This document shows positions 8,265-17,900 of a stretch of 57,205 bases of DNA, in pieces. The notes under the pieces were generated by a model that was not told where the DNA came from, did not search any database, and saw nothing but the letters and a program-made list of their open reading frames with translations. Made by a program: the position numbers and the translations under genes. The DNA comes from Candidatus Thermoplasmatota archaeon (GTDB lineage Archaea; Thermoplasmatota; E2; DHVEG-1): positions 1 to 57,205 of the forward strand of contig JAWABU010000005.1 in the NCBI GenBank assembly GCA_038884455.1, written 5' to 3'. The number at the start of each line of letters is the position of its first letter. Position 1 is the stretch's first letter.

Positions 8265-11200
8265 TGTTTCATCCTCCGTAGGCCAAACCAGACAAGGATC
8301 ATAAGAAAACCAAACAGAATCACTGATGCTATAAGATAGTTGATATGTTCAAGAATTCGTTCATTGATCGTACCAAACAGTGTGTTTTTTTCTTGTGGAT
8401 TTGTTCCTTGTTGATATTCTTCAAGATTGGTGTATCCATCGTTATCAAGATCACCTGATGCATCAGTTGGATCTCGAGGATTCAAACCATAGAGCATCTC
8501 CCACGTATCAGACATACCATCGCTATCGGTATCATTGAGATCCTGGGTGATCCAGAATTCTTGGTCAGGGGTTTGTCGTCGATTTCCAATAGTATCTTCA
8601 GCGGTTATCCGGTATCGATATCGACCTTGCTTGGTGAAATTCAGGGAGATGCTATAAGTATGTGAGTCTTTTTGTTGGTCAAGGGTATGATTCTCGTACG
8701 TGCTATCTGGAAATTGTAGGTGTATCCAAACGGAGGAGATATTGTTGATATCTGTGACGATACAGCTCATTGTCAGAGGTTTTCCAACAAGTTGTACTGA
8801 GGGGTGTACACCGTAGTAGTCAAACACCGGTGGTGTTGTATCTTCAACGATTTCAAAAGAACTGTTTTTCCAGCTTTTTTTCACTGCAGCTGAAGCATCA
8901 GTTGCAAGGATTGAAATGTTATAGATTCCAAGGATTTTGGTGTGTGTAAAAATATAGGTATATTGATTGTTTGAGGATGCATTGAGGATTTTTGTGTACC
9001 TCGTGTTTTCTGGGTTTTTGATACGTATAGTTACATTTCGGATACCAGAAGCATCGGTGATCTGTGCGGTGATGGTTACTTTTTGGCCACGTTCGTAGGT
9101 ACCAAGAGGTGTGAGGAGAATCACTGGTGCAAGATTTTCGGTTTTATTCACTTTCAGCCGATAGGAGAAAAATGCTTTACTATTATTTTCTAGGTAGTAA
9201 TCAGGTTTGAGGGAAGTAGCAAGGACTTTGAACCCGACAATCCATTCCCCGGTTTGACCATAGTGTGCAGAAGGCCAATTGAGTGTGATGTTTTTTGTCT
9301 CATTGATTGCAAGGGTAATCAGAGTACTGTTTTTAACTGAAGAGTAGTACATGATATTTTGGGTGTTTTGTTCCAGGTAGAGATTTACGGTGTAGTTGAC
9401 TGCTTTTCCACGTCCTGAGTTTTTAATATTTGCTGAGAGTGGAACTGGTGTTTCTTCTTGGAATATTGTTGGTGGTACATAGATACTCACGATCCCAAGA
9501 TCCGGTGTTCCTTCAATGGAAAGTGATGCTGATTTGTTGTTGTTATTGTTGTTTGACTCTGGTATTTTGTTTAACGGGTCAACGTATACTGATACTGTAT
9601 AGGTTCCTTTGGTTGCGGCGTACCAGGTGAAAGAAACCGTATTTGATCCTTTCGAGAGATTGACTTTTGGTTTTGAGCTTACTTTGTTGTACACACCGTT
9701 GATATACACAGAAATGTTGACATTATTAACCGAGGCATTCCGTGCGGTGATCTGGATTGTGATGAGGATGGTGTTCCCCTCATAGATGGGTGAATCTTGC
9801 GGGAATTCAGATGAAAAACGGATGTTTTCAAGGATCAAGTCAGGGTAGCCAACATAGAAACGTATCCGGAGAATTTCGGTTTGATATCCTGCATGGTCAA
9901 AACCAAGGAGTTCTAACGTCCAGTTTCCTTTTTGAGCTGGTGAAAAGGTTTCAATGGTCTTCCAGGTGAGAGAATTTGTGGTCGTGAGCGGTTTCGAATG
10001 ATCAAAGTTTCCTTCTTTGGAGAAACGAGCAGTAGCATTGTTGGCATATGCTGTACTGCTCATGTTGATGTAGAGTTTTTGATTAGGAATATAAAACGTG
10101 TTGATAGTCTGGAGTTGTTCGAACCACCATCCTTCAGCTGAACCTTTGAATTGAACACTTGGGTTTCCTGAGGGTTGCATAAAAGGCAGTTCAGGGAGCA
10201 CCGATCGAACGCCTGGGTTTTCTTTGACGTCGAAGTAGAGGTAGTAATATGCAGGAGCGGTTATTTGCCAGATGAGAGTTCCTTGAGCATTGGTTACATT
10301 ATGATATGAATTGGTTTTATTAAAAGAGACATTGGTGATGAGGCTATGCATTGAACCATTTTCGTTGTATCTAATGATTCGAATTGAGGTATTATCAAAG
10401 GTTTTATTGACGACGCCAAGATTTTTCAGAAGTTGGGTAAAATTCACTGCTACTGAGAGATTACCTGTTCCTGCGATGTTGTAGAATTGTCGGTAATGCC
10501 AGCTAGTATTCCACCAGGTAAGCCGGCTTGCGTCTACAGATACACTACGAATTTTTTGATTGTTGTTTTCATCATATTCTTCGATGATATTGTTCGGATC
10601 GACCCGTATTTTGAGTTCATAGGGTCCGAATCGATGTGGTATCCATGCAAATGAGAGATTTATGTGTGTTCCTCGAGCTAGCCCTTCGATGATTTGATGT
10701 TGTTTGATGGTGTTGTTAACGTAAAATGATACATTGATTTGTTTTGTGGTGTTTTTTCCAAGATTCGTGACTTGTATGAAAAGTGATAGTTGTTCACCAA
10801 CCCGTGGTTTTCCTGAAAGAAAAATATCGCTGCTGAAGGTGAGATCAGTGTCTCGCTCGCGGACATCCATGATTTGTTCATAGATATTGTTGTTTTCGTC
10901 AAGCTCCTGAAGTGTATTCTGAGGATCTATAACGATTCTGATATTTCGTTGGGTTGTGGCTCCTAGGGTTGCGGTCCATGAGAGATTCAAATATCGGATC
11001 CCGTCGAGAGGCAATTCTTGAGAATAACTACTGGTTGCAACGGTAGTTCCATCAACAAGGAGTGCGTTTGTAATGATCGTTCCTGTGGTAATATTTTTTG
11101 TTCCTATGTTTTTGATGCGAACCGTGATGCTGACAAGATTGCCTTCAATAACGGTGGTTGGAGCGTCAACCGAATATATGATGAGATCAGGCAGTGTTTC

Positions 11201-11299
11201 AGCTGGAGTAGAGGTACCGCTCATATTTACGAAGAAAAAGAAACTGAAGATGATGCAGATCAGCTTTCTTGGAAAACAGGAACCTCGTTTGTTTGTCAT
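8261..11299 (-). CDS. Large secreted CARDB-repeat protein with C-terminal membrane anchor
   Basis: 1012 residues from the ATG at 11299, chosen for AGGTGG eight bases upstream; a GTG at 11311 is also in frame. There is a signal peptide (RKLICIIFSFFFFVNMSG). At least four CARDB-like modules begin with PDL or TDL followed by a strand pattern, for example PDLIIYSVDAPTTVIEGN and PDLILENIRFSSE. A DUF2341-like insert (WWNTSWHYRQF) lies near residue 265. The C-terminal region has thrombospondin-type-3-like Ca2+ loops (DTDSDGMSDTWEM, GDLDNDGYTNLEEY), a helix and a basic tail (FGLRRMKQ). There are many N-x-S/T sites. It is probably a cell-surface adhesin or structural protein. TATA-like ATTATATATAAAT is at about 11350. 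Confidence 0.8.
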   Translation of the reverse strand: MTNKRGSCFPRKLICIIFSFFFFVNMSGTSTPAETLPDLIIYSVDAPTTVIEGNLVSITVRIKNIGTKNITTGTIITNALLVDGTTVATSSYSQELPLDGIRYLNLSWTATLGATTQRNIRIVIDPQNTLQELDENNNIYEQIMDVRERDTDLTFSSDIFLSGKPRVGEQLSLFIQVTNLGKNTTKQINVSFYVNNTIKQHQIIEGLARGTHINLSFAWIPHRFGPYELKIRVDPNNIIEEYDENNNQKIRSVSVDASRLTWWNTSWHYRQFYNIAGTGNLSVAVNFTQLLKNLGVVNKTFDNTSIRIIRYNENGSMHSLITNVSFNKTNSYHNVTNAQGTLIWQITAPAYYYLYFDVKENPGVRSVLPELPFMQPSGNPSVQFKGSAEGWWFEQLQTINTFYIPNQKLYINMSSTAYANNATARFSKEGNFDHSKPLTTTNSLTWKTIETFSPAQKGNWTLELLGFDHAGYQTEILRIRFYVGYPDLILENIRFSSEFPQDSPIYEGNTILITIQITARNASVNNVNISVYINGVYNKVSSKPKVNLSKGSNTVSFTWYAATKGTYTVSVYVDPLNKIPESNNNNNNKSASLSIEGTPDLGIVSIYVPPTIFQEETPVPLSANIKNSGRGKAVNYTVNLYLEQNTQNIMYYSSVKNSTLITLAINETKNITLNWPSAHYGQTGEWIVGFKVLATSLKPDYYLENNSKAFFSYRLKVNKTENLAPVILLTPLGTYERGQKVTITAQITDASGIRNVTIRIKNPENTRYTKILNASSNNQYTYIFTHTKILGIYNISILATDASAAVKKSWKNSSFEIVEDTTPPVFDYYGVHPSVQLVGKPLTMSCIVTDINNISSVWIHLQFPDSTYENHTLDQQKDSHTYSISLNFTKQGRYRYRITAEDTIGNRRQTPDQEFWITQDLNDTDSDGMSDTWEMLYGLNPRDPTDASGDLDNDGYTNLEEYQQGTNPQEKNTLFGTINERILEHINYLIASVILFGFLMILVWFGLRRMKQ

Positions 11300-11420
11300 A
11301 AGGTATACCACCTACTTTTTGGTGATTTTTGCTATATATCATCTAGAATTATATATAAATATTTGTTTACAATTTTAAGCATTTTTTATGCTATATCAGT
11401 ATGGAAGCATTTCAGGTTGA

Positions 11421-13145
11421 CTATCTCCAGGTGGTTTGTGTGTATTGTTTGCTAAGACTCGAAAAAAGATTTCGATGTTGAGGCGACGGCGGGGTGTACA
11501 CCGTATAGTTTTGTTCAGACACATAAGGTACTATGATACATGAAGGATGCTGGGTATCAATGTACAGCGTGTTTTCTGCAATACGATACGTCGTATTTTG
11601 ATACATTGCATCATTGGTGTTTGGGTTTGCTAGAAATCGCGGATAGTTGGATGAAGAGATTGCAATGCGGATCTGATGACCGGTATTCCAGATATAGGAA
11701 ATACTCCATAAATCAACAGTTATTTCGTAAATCTCTCCAGGTTGCATAAATTCCCAGTGGTCAAAACCATGTCGATTGCGCATACGCAGAATACCATCAG
11801 TGATGAGCATGGACCGACCATCAGGATAAACATCAGTGAGTTTAACGGTGAAATCAGTGTCAGGACAATCTGAGGAGACAAACAATTTTGCTTGAATTGG
11901 ACCGGTTACCTCGTAGGGCTGGTCGAGGACCGGGCTGGTGAACACGAGGACATCGTCACGCTGTTCAACCTCTCGTTGATCATAGGGACCAGCTGGGAGA
12001 TTCAGGTTACGCCCTCCTCGTGTTGGGACCGGGTTGGTAGGATTATACTGGTAGGTTTTTGGTGGGGCATCTCCTGGAGGTTGTTGTTTGAGTGTTCCAT
12101 CTCCGTGGAGGTACCAGGTGTGCTGTGTTGCGGGGATCGGCCAGATATCTGAGAACCGCCATTCGTTACCTGGTGCAGAGGCATTGGTAACATCTCCCAT
12201 GACGTAGTAGGTTACTGCTGGCCAGTTTTCAAAACCTGTGTTTTTTCCCATGGTGTACATCTTGGTCATATTCCAAAAAAGTTCAGCAGAAAAGGTATCA
12301 ATTGCGTTCGGTGGATATCTGAGTTCCCCTTGGATCCGTGAGTATGAACCGCTATGAGTCCATGGCCCGATGATAAGTTTTGATTTTCCTTGAGCTCCAG
12401 ATCCACCATAGTATTGATATCCCATGAAACCGTCGATTGTTCCTTGGGTGAAACAGTCATACCAGCCGCCGATGTGAATTGCAGGAACGTTGATATCCTG
12501 CCAGTTATCTGCAAGTGATACGTTCGTCCAGTAATCTAAGGTGTAGTTTTCATGAGCGAGGAGTTCTGGGATGATATAACCACTTCCTTGACTGTTGAGC
12601 CAACCTTCTACTAATGCTTTTTGAAATTGTCCACCAGGATAAATCGCATGTTTGTACAGATCCGGGGTTGCCACTTGGATATATTGGCATGCAAGACTTG
12701 GCGGATTCTCACCGGCCATAAGATACTGAATAATGCCAAGTGCTGAGCCGCCGAATGTTGCAATCTTCTTATTTGACCAGGTTTGGTTTGAGATCCAAAG
12801 AAGTGTATCGTACCCATCATAGTGATCGTTTTTGAATACGGTGTCTTTCCCTTCTGAATTGAACCGCCCTCTGACATCTTGAATGATCATTGGCCAGCCT
12901 TTCAAAGCAACCAGGGACCCAAACATTCCTAAGCTCTGTTTGTTGTAGGGTGTTCGGATGAGGATCGAACCGTGTGGTTCGTTACGCTGTGTTCTTCTCA
13001 CATAGACGTCGGTTGCCAGGTGGACACCATCACGCATTTCTACCATGTAGCTTGTTGGTTTGATGCATCCTGATGAAAAAAGAGTGGTGAGTATCACACA
13101 GCCACATAGTCCAAAGAATACTATTTTTTTGAGAGAATTATTCAA
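11421..13145 (-). CDS. CocE/NonD-family (X-Pro dipeptidyl-peptidase-like) lipoprotein hydrolase
   Basis: 574 residues with a TTG start at 13145, supported by GGAGG at 13154-13158. A lipoprotein signal ends in FSSGC, so the enzyme is probably lipid-anchored outside the cell. The alpha/beta-hydrolase catalytic set of the S15/CocE family is visible: Ser in ATFGGSALG near residue 153, Asp in GGWYDCF near residue 245, and His in GPWTHSG near residue 280. A C-terminal jelly-roll domain (about 400-550) has the usual VTGPIQAKLFVSSDCPDTDF. Substrates in this family are proline-containing peptides, esters or amides; the specific one here is unknown. TATA-like ATATTTAAAT lies around 13190-13200. Confidence 0.85.
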   Translation of the reverse strand: MNNSLKKIVFFGLCGCVILTTLFSSGCIKPTSYMVEMRDGVHLATDVYVRRTQRNEPHGSILIRTPYNKQSLGMFGSLVALKGWPMIIQDVRGRFNSEGKDTVFKNDHYDGYDTLLWISNQTWSNKKIATFGGSALGIIQYLMAGENPPSLACQYIQVATPDLYKHAIYPGGQFQKALVEGWLNSQGSGYIIPELLAHENYTLDYWTNVSLADNWQDINVPAIHIGGWYDCFTQGTIDGFMGYQYYGGSGAQGKSKLIIGPWTHSGSYSRIQGELRYPPNAIDTFSAELFWNMTKMYTMGKNTGFENWPAVTYYVMGDVTNASAPGNEWRFSDIWPIPATQHTWYLHGDGTLKQQPPGDAPPKTYQYNPTNPVPTRGGRNLNLPAGPYDQREVEQRDDVLVFTSPVLDQPYEVTGPIQAKLFVSSDCPDTDFTVKLTDVYPDGRSMLITDGILRMRNRHGFDHWEFMQPGEIYEITVDLWSISYIWNTGHQIRIAISSSNYPRFLANPNTNDAMYQNTTYRIAENTLYIDTQHPSCIIVPYVSEQNYTVYTPPSPQHRNLFSSLSKQYTQTTWR

Positions 13146-13316
13146 GATGTATACCTCCGTATTAACTATTTGATAACAAGGTTTGCTGATTTAAATATTT
13201 TCTATCTTTAGTGCATCAACAGGATGTGGGGGGGACAGGTTATCATCGATGCAGTGTTGTTTTCGAATCAAATTTTTTCCTGCATGAATAAATATCTTGA
13301 AAGATCCTGCTGTTGC

Positions 13317-14906
13317 CTACTGGATTTTTTGATATTTATTTCGTAGGAACAAATGATTCACTGTTAGAAAACCAAGCATTGTCCCAAGAAGAATACCAAC
13401 TAAGGAAAAAATCTTCTCAACAATAGAGGATGATTCCATATTTTGAAGAGCAATGCCACAAATCATGATCGTAGCTACACCGATAATATACTGGACATAT
13501 GTATCAATCCGTGATTTTTTCGCAGATTGTTTCTGTGTTGATTTTGATGATGAAGCTTGAACCAACAACTGGCAATGATCACAGTACCATTGTTTACTCT
13601 GTGGCATCAATCGAAGTGGTGAATCACACTCAGAACAATGAGGATGATGATAAATAGCTGGTTTTGTCTTTGTTTTTCCAATCTGCCCAAGTAATGGTGA
13701 CCGAATACTTCGTTTTAAAAGAAACGGACTAATAAGAGAACTAATGATAATTAATAGCAAGGTTGATATCTTGATCTGATTTGCAAGGATCCCATTTGGC
13801 TCGCCAAAAATATGATTATCAATCCCCGTGGTTACGATAATCAATGCAACACCCATCACCGGCATCATACCAATACCTACACTGATGGAATCACGACGGT
13901 TTAATCCTGCAAGACGAGCACCTACAGATCCTCCAAGAAAATTTGAAACAAGACCAGTTATTACAAAAGCAACAATAAAAAAGATTAATGAACTTAGATC
14001 TGCAGCTTCAAATAAATACCAAAAATTAAACGTGGCTCCAACCCAGACGAAAAACAGTGGTATAAAAAAGGCATACCCGATAGTTTTTATAAATTCACAG
14101 AGTTGATGTTCACGATGTGTTTTTCTGATAAAAAGACCTGCGATAAAAGCACCGATGATCGCGGTGATACCAAGATTTTCAGCAAATGCTGCAAACAAAA
14201 AACAAATGATCAAACCAAACATTAAAACGACGGCAGGGCTTTTTTCAGCAATCTTTGTTTTCTTGAGAAAATGACCAATGATAACACCAAGAGAGATCGT
14301 ACAACTAAAAAAGAGAAGAATCTGAACAACTAAACCCCACGAGTTTCCTGTTCGAAAAACCAACGCAAAAATAATCATTGCAAGGATATCATTTACCACA
14401 ATTGCTGTATTTAACGTTAAACCAATCCGTGTCGACAACATATCAATATCTGTAAGAATCCGGATAGCTATTGTTGCTGATGTTGCAAGAAGGATAGTTC
14501 CAAGTGCCATACTTTGCAGGAGATCTAGTGAAAAAAATAGCCCGACGATTGTTCCAAAACAAAAAGGAATAATTACACCAAATAAACCTGCAAGAATTCC
14601 TGATCTTTTTGTTTTTTTTAAATCAGAAATATTGGTTTCAAGGCCAACAATAAATAACAGAAATACAACGCCGATAAATGCAATTTCTTTAAACTCTTCT
14701 GAGGTGAGGTCAAGGGTGAATGTGATAAATGTTGTGTCGAAAAGTGTTATGGTTGATCCTGAGAGCGAGCCAAGCAAACTTGGACCAAGAATAATGCCGC
14801 CGATGATTTCTCCGATAACACCGGGTTGTTTGATTTTCTCAAAAAGAAAACCAAAACTTTTTGCACAAATAATCGCCAGCGCTATTTCAAGTAACATAGC
14901 TTGCAT
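13317..14906 (-). CDS. Kef/NapA-type cation:proton antiporter with C-terminal zinc ribbon
   Basis: 529 residues of CPA2-type Na+(K+)/H+ antiporter. It begins with the typical LLEIALAIICAKSFGFLFEK and KQPGVIGEIIGGIILGPSLLG. About 12 transmembrane segments follow, with the DILAMIIFALVF region holding the transport aspartate. After the core, residues about 415-440 form a zinc ribbon (HCSECDSPLR, then YCDHCQ), a basic linker and two extra membrane helices. That tail is not standard for the family and may be a regulatory or metal-sensing domain. The minus-strand TATA TTTTATATACC at about 14932-14942 puts transcription close to the ATG, so the mRNA is probably almost leaderless. Confidence 0.85.
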   Translation of the reverse strand: MQAMLLEIALAIICAKSFGFLFEKIKQPGVIGEIIGGIILGPSLLGSLSGSTITLFDTTFITFTLDLTSEEFKEIAFIGVVFLLFIVGLETNISDLKKTKRSGILAGLFGVIIPFCFGTIVGLFFSLDLLQSMALGTILLATSATIAIRILTDIDMLSTRIGLTLNTAIVVNDILAMIIFALVFRTGNSWGLVVQILLFFSCTISLGVIIGHFLKKTKIAEKSPAVVLMFGLIICFLFAAFAENLGITAIIGAFIAGLFIRKTHREHQLCEFIKTIGYAFFIPLFFVWVGATFNFWYLFEAADLSSLIFFIVAFVITGLVSNFLGGSVGARLAGLNRRDSISVGIGMMPVMGVALIIVTTGIDNHIFGEPNGILANQIKISTLLLIIISSLISPFLLKRSIRSPLLGQIGKTKTKPAIYHHPHCSECDSPLRLMPQSKQWYCDHCQLLVQASSSKSTQKQSAKKSRIDTYVQYIIGVATIMICGIALQNMESSSIVEKIFSLVGILLGTMLGFLTVNHLFLRNKYQKIQ

Positions 14907-14988
14907 CCCGGATGTACCATAAATAAAAACTAGGTATATAAAATCTTATGAGTGCATACGAAAAACAGGAGATCAAAGACTTCAAAAA

Positions 14989-17900
14989 ATGAAAATCTGT
15001 AAAATAAAAAATATTTATGAAAAATATTTATATATGTCTTGTAACATAGTTAATTATCAAGGGGGAGTTATAATACTTAAAAAAACAACCATTGCAAAAA
15101 TAAGTGTAACAATTCTGTTTTTTTTCTTAATTTCGGGTCCAGCTGTCAGCTCGACTCTTGCGGTGAGAAATTCCTTTCAACCAACGACCATGAAACTTTT
15201 TTCTCACTTCAGTAAAACGCGTTTATCGACCATAGGATCAAACGTTTGGGAGGATACCTTTGAGGATACCACAAAAATTGATTTCACACCACCAGGTGAA
15301 GGGATCACAGATAATATCATTGTTTCAGATGGAAAAGTCACCATGCAAAACACAATTCCAGCATGGACCGATCCGACCTTCACAAAAATGAAGTCGATCC
15401 TTCTGAACAACCCTGGACCCCAACGTCAAAACCATGTCATCAAACTTAGTATCTCTTATGATTCAGATATGCAACCAGATTTTCGAGATATCAGATTCAA
15501 GCATCAACAAAACCCGACGACCTGGCTTGCGTATTGGATTGAATATAAAAATACAACTACTGCTATTGTTTGGGTTAAAATTATTACGCTTCCAGCAGGG
15601 CAAAGCATCTTGTATCTTTTCTATGGAAAACCTGATGCAACAAGCGCAAGCAACTTCAACAATGTTTTCTCAGGCTGGTCGAAGAAATGGACCAATGACA
15701 TCCAAATATCAAATCAACCTAGTTCTCAGAGTGCAGAAGATGCTGATGTCGCCTATGGAAACAACCGGTATCTCGTCTGTTGGGATGAAGGAACAACCTC
15801 ACCCCCCTACTATCGCGGTATCGAAGGTAAAATCTTTGATTCTGAGGGAAACGTTGTTGTCAACACCTTTGTCATCCAAGAGAACCCTGGAAGTCCCTAT
15901 CGGTATGAAAACCCGTCGGCAGCCTATGGTGGAGGTCGTTTTTTCGTTGCTTACAATTATTTTGCCACTCCAATTGATCCTTCATCGCAAGACGTTCATG
16001 CACGACTTGTGAGTACTCAGGGAACCATCATTGGATCAGAAATTATCGTCAGCAGTCAAACCAACCGTCAAATGAACCCCCATGTTTCTTTTGACAGTGT
16101 CAATAATCGATTCTGTGTTATCTGGCAGGATGCACGAAACGGTGTTACTGATTATAACCTGTATGCCAAGCTCTACGACACTTCTGGTACTCAAATTGGT
16201 GGTGAGAAGACAATCTGTAGTTTAACAAACAGCCAGCTTGAACCATGGTCAGCATTTGATCCGATCACCCGGCGGTATCTGATTGTTTGGGAAGATGGCG
16301 TTGACGCATCATCAGGTCCTTTTGATATCTACGCAGGGTTATTTGATAGTAATCTGAATTTAATTGGAAACTATATCCTTGTTGCTGATGGGACAACCTC
16401 GGTTGATTATAATTGGCCCGCAGTTGGTTTTTCTGAAACCACGAAACGGTATCTTGTTGCATGGAGTCAAAGTGATATCAGTTCTGGTGATTACTACGGA
16501 AACATCTGGGGGAAGATCTATGATGCGAATGGAAATCTTGTCGTCAACACCTTTCAAATAGCAGCAGGTGAGTATGTTCGAACTGATGTGCAGCCATTTC
16601 TGAGCAGCTCCTATCTTGTCACCTATGATAGCGGGAATAAAATCTATGGGAAACTTATCGGCCCGAATGGTGAACTCATTACCAGTGAGATTCAAATCTG
16701 CTCCAGCAGCGGTCTTGCAAATTGGGCAAACACTGCCGGTGATCTCTCTAAAGTCTTTGTCGGGTGGGAGGATAAACGTCTCTCATCGACATATAAATAT
16801 ATTTTTGGAAACATACTCAATCTCACCACTCGTATCGCACCAGACATCACGTATACTTTTGGTGATGAACAAACCGTTATTCTAACTGCACATGTCACCT
16901 CGATTCCTATACAGCCTGCTGAACTTAATACCTGGAGATCATTCGCTGCGGTTTTTTCAGGAAGTATTACTTACGATATACTCGATGGAATTACAGGGTC
17001 TCTCCTCATCCAAGCAATTCCCTCTGGTGGTTCCCTTGAAAGCCTTACCGCGTCGTCGATTCGTTTGAAAGCGACCTTGACGAGAGCAGCACCATCTACG
17101 TCACCTGCACTTGACACTTGGAATGTCACTTGGCAGATCAACAGCCCTCCGAACATTCCTAGTGCCCCCTCTCCCTCGAATGGTGCGCCACGCGTTGGTT
17201 TCACACCGGTTCTCTCATGGATTGGCGGAGATCCAGATGTTGGTGATACGGTGACTTATGATGTATATTTTGGATCAGTTAATCCTCCGCCGAAACAGGT
17301 AAGTAATCAAACCGGAACTACATATACTCCTGGTCTTCTCAATCAAGGAACAACCTATTACTGGAGGATTGTTGCTTGGGATGATCATCAAGCATCAGCA
17401 AGTGGTGATACTTGGTTTTTTACAACGAACTATCCTCCCTATCAACCAAGCAATCCGTTTCCCTTACATCATGCAACCGATATTGATGTCAATGTGGTGG
17501 TATCATGGATTGGCGGAGATCCAGATGTTGGTGATACGGTGACTTATGATGTATATTTTGGATCAGTTAATCCTCCGCCGAAACAGGTAAGTAATCAAAC
17601 CGGAACTACGTATACTCCTGGAACATTGCAGTACCTGACGACATATTATTGGAAAGTCGTTGCATGGGATGCACTGGGATGTTCTACATCAAGTGTTGTG
17701 TGGGATTTTACCACGTTGTACGTTCCAAATAATCCGCCATACCAACCGAGTAACCCACTGCCAAACCATCATGCTGAAGGTGTTGCAATCACCACAGATC
17801 TCAACTGGTCTGGAGGAGATCCCGATCCCTACGATACGGTTTCGTATGATGTGTACTTTGGAACGACGAATCCTCCACCGTTACTCGTTATCCGTCATCC

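Noticed and set aside
17215-17621. Insertion sequence or CRISPR repeats
   Set aside because: The repeat is in frame and corresponds to a protein module; no transposase or spacer pattern.
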